Shown: in pieces, positions 31,108 through 40,876 of the stretch
Position numbering within the stretch: the first letter of the stretch is position 1
How the letters are laid out: every line of letters begins with the position of its first letter
Assembly: GCA_023406895.1 (NCBI GenBank)
Contig: JAEXTV010000007.1
Span: 124,001-188,000, forward strand
From: Bacillota bacterium
Lineage (GTDB): Bacteria > Bacillota > Clostridia > Christensenellales > SZUA-584
Direction: 5' to 3'
DNA length: 64,000 bases
Notes under the pieces: generated by a model
The model's database searches: none
Told to the model about the DNA's origin: nothing
The model's input: the letters and a program-made list of their open reading frames with translations, nothing else
Position numbers and translations under genes: made by a program

Positions 31108-32862
31108 ATGCTGGCAATCATTGCAGTTTTTGATACGGCGGGCTTTAAAAACACCTACCGTCTCAGTGGTACGGCATTGACACAGGTGCTGAATACCAGC
31201 CCTGAATGCCGAGAGAAGCTGGAAAGCGTCAAAACGGTGATCGCTTATCAGGCGGGGAGAGAAGGGGAAAAGAGCAAAGCTCTTGCGATGCCGCTTAATA
31301 GCTTTACAATCGATAAGGACAGCCTGACCATGCAGCTCGGAGCGGCAAAAAAGCTCGGCGTAAAGAGCGCGTCGGTCGGCGGCGAAGTGTACCGCCTTTC
31401 AAATCAAGACGGCAAATGGCTCAACGACAAGGGGCATGCGCCGCTGCTTTTCTTTATGCCAAGGGATCATTTCGCGTCACTCTGTCAGCGGCTGAAACGC
31501 GACGAGCAGGCGCAATTGCGAATGGACAGCGGGGATTATAAGGGCGTGTGCATGCTTTACGCACCGCTGAGCAAAGCCAAGGCTGACCCGGGCATATGGG
31601 AAAACCCGGATGCGCTTTACCTGATCGGGCTGGCGTGCAGCAAACTCGCTGTAACGCTGCTCATTAAAGCGTCCGAAACAAAAAAGCTCAAGGAAGCGGC
31701 GCAGTACCGAAGCTATTGCGTCGCTTTTTTACGGCGCGGCACCGAGCTTGAGCCGGACAACGCGCGCTGTGCGACGGCGCTTGCTTACCGGTTTTACTCC
31801 AACGTGCACGAACTGATGCGACAGGGCGAACGGCGCGATCAGGACCTCGGCGAGCAGATCGATTATGCCAACGAGTGGCTGAGCCGCGCGCTCGAAATCT
31901 ATCCGCAGAGCATACGCAACAACTACCGCAAGGGCAAGCTCATCATCGAGAAGCAGGCACCGTATCTGCTTTTCGGGCAGCGCGCGTTTGGCGCGCGCGA
32001 GGCGGAGCTGCTGCGCGAGATACGCGAGGTGGGCGAGGAGCACCTTGCCACCGCGATTGCGCTCTACGAAGCGTTGGAAAACGAGGAAGATAGGCAGAAG
32101 AACCGCCGCGAATACGCCAAGGCGCTGTATGTGCTGGGCGGGTATTACCTCGACGACGCGTATCTGCCCGTGCATGATTATTATCTTCGCATTATCGCGG
32201 GCGTGAAGGAGCCGTGCAAGCTGCAGACGATATCGAAGCTCGATCTGCAAAGTGCCGCTGAGCTGCTCGAAAAGTGCTACGCCGCAGAGACGGAGCTGCC
32301 GCTTGAGAAAATTGATGCCAAAGAGCTCGCCGCGCTGCAAAAGGCGTGGACGCGCGCACCGTCCGAAAAGCTCTATAAGCTGGGCTGCGCGTACAGCGGT
32401 ATGGCGTTTATCGCAAGAGCTTTGGGGGAGGACGCTAAACCGCATGCTCAAAAAGCAATCAAATTTCTTGAAGCGGCCAAGCGCGTGACCGAAAGCTACA
32501 CGGACAGAAAGCACAACACATGGCACATATCCGAAAAAATCGCGTGGACACATATGTATATGGGGCAGTACCAGTGCGCCGCCGCGTTGCTGCAAAGAGC
32601 GAGCCTCGGCTACATTGTCAACACATATGCGCTCGCCTTAATGCTGATGAATACGCCGGAGGCTTGGGAAAAAGCGCGTCTTAAGCTGCAGGGCGCCGCG
32701 CGGGATAAACGCAATCTTGCCGGGGGGCTGTCGTTACTGCTGTATGCGTTTGCCTGCAAAAAAACAGGCCAGCCGCTGCCGCCGCTGCCCAAAACGCTGT
32801 CGGTAAAGAACGCGCGACTCGCGGCGCTGCTGGGGCTTGAAACAAAGGTTAATAATGTGTAA
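31108..32862 (+). CDS. Large helical-repeat (TPR-like) protein, function unknown
   Basis: A soluble 584-residue protein with no signal peptide. Residues 1-125 look like an alpha/beta domain (MLAIIAVFDTAGFKN start). From about 130 the sequence is almost entirely amphipathic helices spaced like TPR or SEL1 units: AQLRMDSGDYKGVCMLYAPL, YRSYCVAFLRRGTELEPDN, YANEWLSRALEIYPQS and YMGQYQCAAALLQRA. It probably binds other proteins. It is monocistronic, diverges from the glycosyltransferase gene, and has an AAGGGA site. I do not recognise the family. Confidence 0.7.
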   Translation: MLAIIAVFDTAGFKNTYRLSGTALTQVLNTSPECREKLESVKTVIAYQAGREGEKSKALAMPLNSFTIDKDSLTMQLGAAKKLGVKSASVGGEVYRLSNQDGKWLNDKGHAPLLFFMPRDHFASLCQRLKRDEQAQLRMDSGDYKGVCMLYAPLSKAKADPGIWENPDALYLIGLACSKLAVTLLIKASETKKLKEAAQYRSYCVAFLRRGTELEPDNARCATALAYRFYSNVHELMRQGERRDQDLGEQIDYANEWLSRALEIYPQSIRNNYRKGKLIIEKQAPYLLFGQRAFGAREAELLREIREVGEEHLATAIALYEALENEEDRQKNRREYAKALYVLGGYYLDDAYLPVHDYYLRIIAGVKEPCKLQTISKLDLQSAAELLEKCYAAETELPLEKIDAKELAALQKAWTRAPSEKLYKLGCAYSGMAFIARALGEDAKPHAQKAIKFLEAAKRVTESYTDRKHNTWHISEKIAWTHMYMGQYQCAAALLQRASLGYIVNTYALALMLMNTPEAWEKARLKLQGAARDKRNLAGGLSLLLYAFACKKTGQPLPPLPKTLSVKNARLAALLGLETKVNNV

Positions 32863-32878
32863 ATAGCTACTCAAATTA

Positions 32879-32907
32879 TTGACGAAATGCAACAGGTGTG
32901 TTATATT
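32879..32907 (+). promoter_or_regulatory. Promoter of the 77-residue conserved protein gene
   Basis: TTGACG (32879-32884) and TATATT (32902-32907) with a 17-bp spacer. The predicted start is near 32914. Confidence 0.7.
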
Positions 32908-32954
32908 CTAGTGGATACATTAGGTGTATCAGTAATATAAAAAGGAGGCTAAGT

Positions 32955-33188
32955 ATGAAGATTAAAAACATCAACGAGCCTCAGAAGTTTTTCGAAGTCC
33001 TCAAGAATTGCAAAGGCAAAATTGAGCTCGTGACCTCTGAAGGCGACAGGCTGAACCTCAAATCCACACTCTGCCAGTACATAATGCTGACGCAGATGTT
33101 CTCGGAAGCCAAGATCGATGAACTTGAGCTGTTGGTTTCGGAGCCTGAAGATTTGAACCTCCTTCTTAACTATCTTGTGAGAGGATAG
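32955..33188 (+). CDS. Small conserved Clostridia protein, function unknown
   Basis: A 77-residue acidic protein. The pattern FFEVLKNCKGKIELVTSEGD followed by RLNLKSTLCQYI and a final LELLVSEPEDLNLLLNYLV is one I associate with a small protein of Clostridia that databases sometimes mislabel as polyA polymerase. No catalytic motif is visible and its role is unknown. It has its own promoter, an ideal AAGGAGG site and its own terminator, so it is well expressed as a single gene. Confidence 0.75.
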   Translation: MKIKNINEPQKFFEVLKNCKGKIELVTSEGDRLNLKSTLCQYIMLTQMFSEAKIDELELLVSEPEDLNLLLNYLVRG

Positions 33189-33207
33189 TCTCAAATCTTA
33201 CAACAAG

Positions 33208-33231
33208 AGCCGCTGTATTGGCGGCTTTTTT
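33208..33231 (+). terminator. Terminator of the 77-residue protein gene
   Basis: AGCCGC (33208-33213) and GCGGCT (33221-33226) form the stem, followed by T6. Confidence 0.88.
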
Positions 33232-33247
33232 AATGCAAAAAACACTG

Positions 33248-33295
33248 AGCCTTCTCCTTTGAGGAGAAGGTGGCGCGGAGCGCCGGATGAGGTGT
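33248..33295. repeat. Dispersed intergenic repeat, copy B1
   Basis: AGCCTTCTCCTTTGAGGAGA then AGGTGGCG...CGCCGGATGAGGTGT closely matches the first half of the repeat at 40877-40993. It is palindromic at its left end. Confidence 0.7.
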
Positions 33296-33370
33296 AATAT
33301 AAAAGAGGTTGCCTAAATCCCATATTCAAATTGCAGTCGGTGAATCTTTGTTTATCACCTGATATTGACT

Positions 33371-33503
33371 TCTCTCCCTCAGTCGGCTTCGCCGACAGCT
33401 CCCGGTCCACCCTTACAGGGTAGTCATCAGAGGGAGCCTTAAACTTGTAAAAGCCTGGCTGTCACCGGTAGGTGACCGGGGGAGAGAAAATGGCATAAAA
33501 CAA
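33371..33503. repeat. Dispersed intergenic repeat, copies B2 and B3
   Basis: The first part (33371-33438) read on the minus strand gives CTCCCTCTGATGACTACCCT and GGGTGGACCGGGAGCTGTC, the same family as copy A. The second part (33457-33502) matches copy A directly over 45 bp with about six differences. The region between the terminator at 33231 and addB contains only these repeats. Confidence 0.75.
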
Positions 33504-33629
33504 TCCTATTGAGCACTTAATCTGAGGAAGGCATAATAAAGGCTTATCGCAAAGAAATGAAACAGGGGCGACAGTCCCATTTTTCGAACAGCGGTTGATA
33601 TAGCATAACAGCAGCAAAGGAGGCGGGGT

Positions 33630-36600
33630 ATGGGCGTTACAGTGGTTACAGGGCGCGCGGGCAGCGGAAAAAGCCGGTATTTGATGGCGCATATCAAAGG
33701 GCTTATCAAAAACCCTTTTGAAAAGGTCATCGTGATCGTACCCGGCGCGCTCACATTTGAGACGGAAAAAAGCATTATGCTCTCGTGCGACGTGGACGGC
33801 ATACTCGGGCTCGAGGTGCTCAGCATACAGCGCCTTTGCTACCGCATACTCGATTGCGCGGGCCATTTTGATTTTATGACGCACGCCGAAAAGGCGGTTT
33901 ACTGCCGTCGCGCGCTCGACGCGCTGCAAAATCCGTTCAGCGGCGTATCGCGGCTGCCCGATTTTGATACGTGCGTCGCCGACCTGATCACACGCCTTAA
34001 AAGCCACTGCCAGACGCCGCAAAGCCTGCGCGGCGCGGCCGCGCGCACCGGCGATGCCGCGCTTGCAAAAAAGCTTGGGGACATCGCGGATGTCTATGGA
34101 AAATTCAACGAACTCAGCGCGGGGCGGCTCGACAGCGCGGACATGTACGCGCAGGCTGCCGAAAACGCGGATAAGGCCTCGTTTTTGTGCGGCGCGCACA
34201 TCGTGATCGACGGGCTCGACAGCGCCTCGCCAGCCGTGATGCGGCTGCTCGAAAGCGTGATGGCGCTCGCGGCCGATACGGTGGCGGCGTTTCGCGGCGC
34301 GGGCACCGGCCATGACGGTGAAATCTTTGAATCGGAAAGGCGCGACATGCAGCGGTTTATCCGCGCGGCGCAAAACAGCGGCCAGCAGGTGGAGGTATTG
34401 TCCCCTGAAATGCAGGGCCGCCATGCCACGGATGCCCTTTCGTTTCTGGAAGCCAATCTCTACAGCTATCCGTATCAGCCGTATGAGGGAGAGCCGGAGG
34501 GCATAGAGATCGTCGAGGCGCAGACGCTCGAGCAGGAGGTTAAGGCGCTCGCGGCCGGCATACTCGGCGAGGTTCAGAGCGGCAGGCGGTTCCGTGACAT
34601 CGCCGTGGCAGGCAGCGGCCTTGGCGCCTATCTGCCTGCGATCAAGTCGATATTCGCGCAATGCGGTATTCCCGTGTTTATCGATGAGCGGCGAAAGCTT
34701 GCCGATAACGCGTTTTTTGATTTTATTTATAAGGCGCTGCTCGCCGCCTCGGGTGAACTGACCGCGGTCACCGGTTATGTGTACAGCGCGTTTTCACCGC
34801 TTGGCGAAGACGAACGCAACACGCTCTATCGGTACGCGCAGCGCTACGCCTATATGGGCTGGCATTATATGAATCCGTTCTGGCGCGGCGATGACGCAGC
34901 GGAGGCGGAGCGGCTGCGCTTGGCGGTGATGAAGCCGCTTAAGCGTCTGATGGATGCGGTGAAGCAGGGGGACGCTCAAATCTCCGTAGAAGCGGTGAAG
35001 TTGTTCCTGACGGACTGCGGTGCGGCGGAACGGCTTGCTGACTTTTGCGAATCCATCGACGGTGCCCAGACGCGCGGCGAATGCGCCTATTTCCGGCAGG
35101 TGTTGGAAAAAAGCATCGAGGTGCTTGATGGCATCGCGCGCGTTTACGGCGACGCGCCGCTCGATGCGCAGACGCTCTGCGCGATGGTGAAGACGGGCTT
35201 TGAAGCTGTCAAAATCGCGGTGATCCCGCCTGCCACGGACGAGGTGGGTGTGTTTGATATGTCGGTGTCGCGTTTGCCAAACATCAAAGTCTTATTTGCC
35301 GTCGGCGTGCAAGACGGCGTGTGGCCCGCGCGGGACGACGGCCCGGGCATACTCTCGGCGGCGGAGCGAGACGCGCTGCTCGCGTGCGGGCTTGATACGG
35401 GCGTGTACGATCTCAGCGCCGAAAAGCTCAAAGTGTACACCGCGCTCGCGAAGCCCAAAGCAAAGCTGGTGCTGAGCTACAACGTGCAGACGGGGCAGCC
35501 GTCCGTGCTGATTGACCGCCTCAAGCGACTGTACCCAAGGCTCACGGTCGGAAAGGCGGGGGACAGCGTTCAGTCGCTGGGCGGCATGGAGGCGGATGTG
35601 CTCGGTGCGGTTTCGGATGTACTGCGCGGCCGGGCGGCAGATCAAAGTCTGCTCAGTGTGTGTGCGCGCTATCTCAGGCAGAACGGTTGGCGTGAAACCA
35701 CGGAGCAGCTGCTGCTGCGTGACAACGCGGCCGTGAGGCTCAGTGCGGCTGACGCCTCAACGCTGTACGGCGGCATAAGGTGCAGCGCGACGCGTATTGA
35801 AAACTATTACAAATGCCCGTTCCGGCATTTTCTCGATCACGGCATCAAAGCACAGACACCGCGCGACTACGTGAACGACCGCATCGATATCGGCACGTTC
35901 ATGCATCTCGCGCTGGATCTGTTTGTGCGCGGCCTCATCGAAGAGCAGACGGACATCAAGACGCTGAGCGAGGAGCAGACGGCCGGACGCATGCGGCAGG
36001 CCGTGAGCCGGGCGATGAGCGAGCACGACAACGCGAAGCTGATTGAAGACGAGCGCTTTTCGATGCAGGCGTCGTTACTCACACGCGAGCTTGTGGACAC
36101 GGCGCTGCGCATCCGTGCGCATTTTCTTGGCAGCGAAGCGACTCTGCATGCGTGTGAGCAGACGTTTGCGTTCGATGTGCCGACGGCGTTCGGCAGCGTG
36201 CAGATCACAGGCAAGATCGACCGTATTGACACGGCGGCCGGGTATTACCGCGTGGTGGATTACAAATCGTCCGCGGTCAAATTTTCATTGAATGATTTTG
36301 CGATGGGGCTCTCATTGCAGCTGCCCGTTTATATTGAGGCCGCACGACGGCTGCTCAAGGACAGCGCATTGCAGCCTGCGGGCGGCTACTATATGCGCAT
36401 CGGGGAAAAGTATTGCGAAAGCGCCGCGGAGGCAGCCAAAGAGGCGCGCATGTCGGGCCTGACACTTTGGGATGCGGACGTGCAGAGAGCGTTTTCCGCG
36501 GCGCTGCCAAGCGGCAGCCTCGCGGCGGTGGATCAGGCGCTGACAAGCGCGGGCAGTCTCAACGCGCGCGGGGCATCGCGCCTGTTCGACGCGCATGAGC

Positions 36601-36815
36601 TTGACGGGCTGCTCGATAAAAGCATGGCGCTCATCAAAGAGGCGGCAGAACAGATTTACGGCGGCGACACAGCCATCACGCCCGCTAACGCGCAGGTCTG
36701 CGACTATTGCGGCTACGCGTCTGTCTGCCGGATCAACGCCGAATACGACGGGAACCGGATGCGCGAGCCCCAACCGTTTAACCGGGAGACCCTTAAAGGG
36801 GAGGTGTGCGAATGA
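33630..36815 (+). CDS. addB: ATP-dependent helicase/nuclease subunit B
   Basis: A 1,061-residue subunit of the AddAB complex that resects double-strand breaks for recombination. The N-terminus has Walker A GRAGSGKSRY (8-17). The C-terminal RecB-like nuclease domain shows a GKIDRID strand and YRVVDYKSS with the catalytic Asp and Lys. The [4Fe-4S] cluster cysteines are Cys729 (YYKCPFRHF) and the group Cys1024, Cys1027, Cys1033 (VCDYCGYASVC), as in AddB. Slightly shorter than the usual 1,150. An AAAGGAGG site precedes the ATG and the stop overlaps addA. Confidence 0.95.
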   Translation: MGVTVVTGRAGSGKSRYLMAHIKGLIKNPFEKVIVIVPGALTFETEKSIMLSCDVDGILGLEVLSIQRLCYRILDCAGHFDFMTHAEKAVYCRRALDALQNPFSGVSRLPDFDTCVADLITRLKSHCQTPQSLRGAAARTGDAALAKKLGDIADVYGKFNELSAGRLDSADMYAQAAENADKASFLCGAHIVIDGLDSASPAVMRLLESVMALAADTVAAFRGAGTGHDGEIFESERRDMQRFIRAAQNSGQQVEVLSPEMQGRHATDALSFLEANLYSYPYQPYEGEPEGIEIVEAQTLEQEVKALAAGILGEVQSGRRFRDIAVAGSGLGAYLPAIKSIFAQCGIPVFIDERRKLADNAFFDFIYKALLAASGELTAVTGYVYSAFSPLGEDERNTLYRYAQRYAYMGWHYMNPFWRGDDAAEAERLRLAVMKPLKRLMDAVKQGDAQISVEAVKLFLTDCGAAERLADFCESIDGAQTRGECAYFRQVLEKSIEVLDGIARVYGDAPLDAQTLCAMVKTGFEAVKIAVIPPATDEVGVFDMSVSRLPNIKVLFAVGVQDGVWPARDDGPGILSAAERDALLACGLDTGVYDLSAEKLKVYTALAKPKAKLVLSYNVQTGQPSVLIDRLKRLYPRLTVGKAGDSVQSLGGMEADVLGAVSDVLRGRAADQSLLSVCARYLRQNGWRETTEQLLLRDNAAVRLSAADASTLYGGIRCSATRIENYYKCPFRHFLDHGIKAQTPRDYVNDRIDIGTFMHLALDLFVRGLIEEQTDIKTLSEEQTAGRMRQAVSRAMSEHDNAKLIEDERFSMQASLLTRELVDTALRIRAHFLGSEATLHACEQTFAFDVPTAFGSVQITGKIDRIDTAAGYYRVVDYKSSAVKFSLNDFAMGLSLQLPVYIEAARRLLKDSALQPAGGYYMRIGEKYCESAAEAAKEARMSGLTLWDADVQRAFSAALPSGSLAAVDQALTSAGSLNARGASRLFDAHELDGLLDKSMALIKEAAEQIYGGDTAITPANAQVCDYCGYASVCRINAEYDGNRMREPQPFNRETLKGEVCE

Positions 36816-39800
36816 GCCGGGAGTGGAACGAACGCCAGCGCATGGCGATTGACGCGCGCGGCAAAAGCGTGGTGGTCTCCGCCGCGGCGGGCAGCGGCAA
36901 AACGAGCGTGCTGACCGAGCGTGTGCTGCGCCTTATTGAAGAGGGCGAGGACATTGAGAACATGCTGATCGTCACGTTCACAAATCTTGCGGCGAGCGAG
37001 ATGCGTGAGCGTATTTATAAACGTCTGCAGGACGCGGGTGCCGCGTCGCCGCGGCTCGCGGCACAGGCTGAAAAGTGCGCGTTTGCGGATATTTCCACGC
37101 TGCACGCATTTTGCGGCCGGCTGATCCGCGATAATTTTGAGTACGCGGGCACGTCGCCTTTGTTCGCCATCGCGAGCGAGGCGGAGACGGCGAGACTCAG
37201 GCAGGAGGCGATGGAGCAGGCCATTGAGCAGGCGAAAGCGGACACGGCGATGCGGCCTGTTGCGGAGAAGTATTCAGGCCGCGGCGATACCGAGCAGATC
37301 GCGCACATCGTATCGGCCATATACAACCGTGCGGTGAGCCTCAAGGATCCGAAACAGTGGCTCGATGAGGCGTATACGCATTTTGACGGCGGCGCTTTTG
37401 CGGACGTGCTTTTCGGGGAATTCAAAAGCATGGTCGTCGCGGCGGCGGCGGACGCGTCCGCGCATCTTGCGCAAAGAAGTGCGGTCTGGGCCGAAAAAGG
37501 CTTCGCGGAAGAAGCCGACGAGAGCGAGACCGACCGGATATTGCTGCTGCGCGCGGCGCAGGCTGTCAGCAGGGATTTTGTGATATTGCCCGAAGCCGGG
37601 GAGATCAGCACAAAGGCGAAGGGTGCACCGAACCGCGAGAGCGCGACGCTGACCAACCGCGCCAACAGATGTTTTGACGGTCTTCGCGGCGTTGCAGGCG
37701 ATTTTGCGTCGAAGGTCAACGCTGAGCTGCGGCAAACCGCGCGAGACGGGCGGTTCTTCATTGACCTCACGCGTCTGTTCATGAAGCACTACGCACGGGC
37801 CAAACGCGCGAAGAACCTGATAGACCACGACGACACGATGCACTTTGCGTTGAAGGCGCTCGGCGTTGCCGATGTGGCGGCACGGTATCGCGCCAAATAT
37901 GCGCATGTGTTTGTGGACGAATATCAGGACATCAACGAAGCGCAGCACGCGATCATCACAAGCGTACAGCGCGACGGCAACGATTTTCTTGTGGGCGATG
38001 TGAAACAGTGCATCTACACGTTTCGCGAATCAAACCCCGATCTCCTGATCAAACGCTGCCGCGAGCTGCAGGCAGACGGGCTCATTGAGATGAACACCAA
38101 TTACCGCAGCCAGCCCGGCGTGATACGGTTTATCAACGGCGTGATGGCGCACATGATGACCGAAGGCGCGGGGGGTGTTGATTACACAGGCGGCCAGCGG
38201 CTCGATCCGGGCGCGCAGGGCGAAGGCAAGGCGGAGATTATCATCGCGCACCGCGAGGACGAGGAGAACGTGGAGGCCGAGGCACGCGAGATCGGCGCGC
38301 AGATCAGGCGGCTGCTGGATGATGGGATGGCGTACGGCGACATCGCGGTGCTGCGGCCTGAGATCACGCAATCGGGCAAACACATCGCCAAGGCGCTCAC
38401 CGATATGAATATCCCCGTGGCGGGCGGGGGAGGCGGCACGGATGATGGAACGGGAGAGCTTGCCATACTGAAGAACGCGCTGAAGCTTTTGCAGAGCGAA
38501 ACGGATGACATCGCGATGCTGAGCGTGATGCGCTATCCGCATTTCGGATTCACCGAGCCGGAGCTTGCCCAAATCCGTCTATCAGCGCCCGAGGCGGAAA
38601 GCTTTTGTGCCGCGGTCCGCGCGTTCAGTCAGCCGTCGGCTCTCGGCGATAAGGTCAGCGCGTTTCGCGGCAAACTGGAAACATACCGCCGGCTTGCGGC
38701 GTGCATGACGCTGTCCGATTTTTTGATGCATCTTCGGCTGGACCTGCGCCTGCGTGATTATGCGCTCACGTCGCCGGGTGGTGCCGCGTCGGAAGCTGCC
38801 ATCGGCACATTCTTAAGCGAAGCGGCGTCGCTCGGTGTATCGTCGCTTGCCGACTTGCTGGCTGTGGCCGACCGCCTCGGGCGCGCGAAGGAGACGCAGC
38901 AGAACCCTGCCGGCTCGGACGGCGTTTATTTAACGACGATACACAAATCCAAAGGGCTTGAGTTCCGCGCGGTCATCCTATCGGGGTTGCACAAGAAGAT
39001 CGATCAGCGAGATACCTACGGCAGCGTGCTCGTGGGGCGCGGGCTTGGTCTTGCGCTCGATGATCTTGATGAAGCGACACACATTCGCAAACCCACGCTG
39101 CATCGTCTGGCTGTGGCGCAGGGGCTGCGGCGCGAGAAGATATCCGAAACGGTGCGGCTTTTGTATGTGGGCATGACGCGCGCGATTGAGCGGCTCATCA
39201 TACTCGGTGCGGGCTGCGAGATCAAGGAAGCATGGAGTGAACCCAAGGCGGTGCTTTGGCAGCACGGCGCGTCCACGCATTTTGATCTGCTGATGCCGGC
39301 TGTGGCCATGATGTGCCGCGATGAGGGCATCGATTTCAACAGCATCGTGCGCATTGAGCGGGATGAGACCGCAAAGCAAGTCTCTGCGGGCAAAGCCGAA
39401 CGGCTTGCCGCGTTCTGGCAGCAGGCACAGGCGCAGCAGCCTGAGGCGCTGTATGAAGCGTACGATGGCGATACGGGTGTGCCGTCAAAGGTCAGCGTGT
39501 CGGCGCTCAAAAGGATGCAGGACGCAGAGGTTTTTCGCCCGGTGGTGATGCCGTCTGCCGACGAGGGGATGGATGCCGCGCAGCGCGGCACACTGATGCA
39601 CCGCGTGATGGAGCACATCGGCTTCGAACCGCTGGAAGAGGCACAGGTGCGGGCGCGCATAAACGGCATGGCGCAGAAAGGACTCATTGACACCGCACAA
39701 ACGGCGGAGGTTGATGCGGCGGTGGTAACGCGCTTTTTGCGCAGCGAGCTCGCGCGGCGGGCGCAAGCGGCATCGATGCGGCGCGCCGAGCAGCCGTTTT

Positions 39801-40078
39801 GCCTGCGAATGAGTGCGCGGGAAGCAGGGCTTTCGGAGAATTCCGACGAATGCGTGGTGGTGCAGGGCGTGATTGACCTGTGTTTTATGGAGGACGATCA
39901 ATGGGTAATCGTCGATTACAAGACGGACCGTGTGAGCCGGGTCGATGCGGCCAAATCGGCACAAAAATATGCGGTTCAGCTGAACCTGTATGCCAAGGCG
40001 TTGCAGCGCATCACGCATACGGATGTGAAGGAAAAGCATATATACTATCTGGCACTCGGAGAAGCGGTGAAGCTTTAG
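36812..40078 (+). CDS. addA: ATP-dependent helicase/nuclease subunit A
   Basis: A 1,088-residue UvrD-like helicase and nuclease. Motif I is SAAAGSGKTSVLTERV (near 25-40), motif II is VFVDEYQDINEAQ, and further helicase motifs are NYRSQPGVI, TTIHKSKGLEF and LLYVGMTRAIERL. The C-terminal nuclease domain has VQGVIDLCFMED and WVIVDYKTDRV. The ATG at 36812 overlaps the addB stop and has GGGGAGG seven bases upstream; an in-frame GTG at 36806 is less well placed. Slightly short for AddA but all motifs are present. Confidence 0.95.
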   Translation: MSREWNERQRMAIDARGKSVVVSAAAGSGKTSVLTERVLRLIEEGEDIENMLIVTFTNLAASEMRERIYKRLQDAGAASPRLAAQAEKCAFADISTLHAFCGRLIRDNFEYAGTSPLFAIASEAETARLRQEAMEQAIEQAKADTAMRPVAEKYSGRGDTEQIAHIVSAIYNRAVSLKDPKQWLDEAYTHFDGGAFADVLFGEFKSMVVAAAADASAHLAQRSAVWAEKGFAEEADESETDRILLLRAAQAVSRDFVILPEAGEISTKAKGAPNRESATLTNRANRCFDGLRGVAGDFASKVNAELRQTARDGRFFIDLTRLFMKHYARAKRAKNLIDHDDTMHFALKALGVADVAARYRAKYAHVFVDEYQDINEAQHAIITSVQRDGNDFLVGDVKQCIYTFRESNPDLLIKRCRELQADGLIEMNTNYRSQPGVIRFINGVMAHMMTEGAGGVDYTGGQRLDPGAQGEGKAEIIIAHREDEENVEAEAREIGAQIRRLLDDGMAYGDIAVLRPEITQSGKHIAKALTDMNIPVAGGGGGTDDGTGELAILKNALKLLQSETDDIAMLSVMRYPHFGFTEPELAQIRLSAPEAESFCAAVRAFSQPSALGDKVSAFRGKLETYRRLAACMTLSDFLMHLRLDLRLRDYALTSPGGAASEAAIGTFLSEAASLGVSSLADLLAVADRLGRAKETQQNPAGSDGVYLTTIHKSKGLEFRAVILSGLHKKIDQRDTYGSVLVGRGLGLALDDLDEATHIRKPTLHRLAVAQGLRREKISETVRLLYVGMTRAIERLIILGAGCEIKEAWSEPKAVLWQHGASTHFDLLMPAVAMMCRDEGIDFNSIVRIERDETAKQVSAGKAERLAAFWQQAQAQQPEALYEAYDGDTGVPSKVSVSALKRMQDAEVFRPVVMPSADEGMDAAQRGTLMHRVMEHIGFEPLEEAQVRARINGMAQKGLIDTAQTAEVDAAVVTRFLRSELARRAQAASMRRAEQPFCLRMSAREAGLSENSDECVVVQGVIDLCFMEDDQWVIVDYKTDRVSRVDAAKSAQKYAVQLNLYAKALQRITHTDVKEKHIYYLALGEAVKL

Positions 40079-40393
40079 CCGTGCGGCCCAGGACTGATGG
40101 AAAAAGCATTGCACAGTCAGGTGCGAAGCGACGACCGCGAAGGGGCCGGCATCTGTCACAGTCTTTATGCTGCAGCTCGGCGGCTGATTCGCTCTCGAAG
40201 CGCTATGGCCGGCCATTTCCCGGGCATCTCGGCGACAGGCTGGTGTTCATGCCTCATGCATAATAAATAGGCGGCTTTTTTGCCCGAAGTCAGTCGCATA
40301 CGATTGAGACAACCACACAAGCCGCTGTTGTGCGGCGGTATCCATGGCAGGGGGCGCTTTTTATCAGCCTTTCTATGCGATTTTACGGAAATA
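40079..40393. other. Intergenic region after addA without a recognised gene
   Basis: I find no supported gene. CACAGTC occurs twice (near 40111 and 40157). A weak GCCT/AGGC hairpin with a T6 run around 40250-40281 may terminate addA transcripts. A CCGC/GCGG hairpin lies near 40321-40337. A TATAAT at 40394-40399 probably serves the next gene. Confidence 0.3.
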
Positions 40394-40437
40394 TGATATA
40401 ATTAACAATATTAAAAACGTACCGGAGGATTTTTGCG

Positions 40438-40746
40438 ATGATAATCATGACAGTGGAAAACATCGGTAAGCCGTATGAAGTGCTGGGGCTTGTCAGAGGC
40501 TCAATGATACAGAGTAAACATATCGGCAAGGATATGATGGCCGGATTCAAAACAATTGTCGGCGGCGAACTCAAAGCGTATACGGAAATGATGGAGGAAT
40601 CGCGGGAGATGGCATTGAAGCGCATGGTGGATCAGGCTGAGGTGCTCGGTGCGGATGCCGTGATCGCGATGCGTTTTACATCAAGCTCGATCATGCAGGG
40701 AGCCGCCGAGGTGACCGCGTACGGAACCGCCGTGAAGTTTAAATAG
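40438..40746 (+). CDS. YbjQ/UPF0145 family protein
   Basis: A 102-residue protein of the YbjQ (UPF0145, heavy-metal-binding) family, which forms a pentameric ring in solved structures and has no firm function. Family features are VRGSMIQSKHIGKD, a GGELKAYTEMMEESREMAL helix and a final strand pair with ADAVIAMRFTSSSI. A CCGGAGGA site is about nine bases from the ATG. It is monocistronic and followed by a strong terminator. Confidence 0.9.
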   Translation: MIIMTVENIGKPYEVLGLVRGSMIQSKHIGKDMMAGFKTIVGGELKAYTEMMEESREMALKRMVDQAEVLGADAVIAMRFTSSSIMQGAAEVTAYGTAVKFK

Positions 40747-40760
40747 AATATTTTTCAAAT

Positions 40761-40800
40761 AAAAAGCACGTTTATTTCATCTTTAAACGTGCTTTTTTTA
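40761..40800. terminator. Terminator after the YbjQ gene, possibly bidirectional
   Basis: AGCACGTTTA and TAAACGTGCT form a perfect 10-bp stem, with A5 before and T7 after. Confidence 0.9.
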
Positions 40801-40876
40801 TGGGCTTTAGCTATAAGTAAACTGGTTTTCACATAGAATATGCTTTATATAAGATATAAATAGTATGACTCATAAA

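Noticed and set aside
33462..34661. A 399-codon minus-strand frame at the start of addB
   Set aside because: It is an antisense shadow of addB that extends into an intergenic repeat; composition is abnormal and no motif is present.
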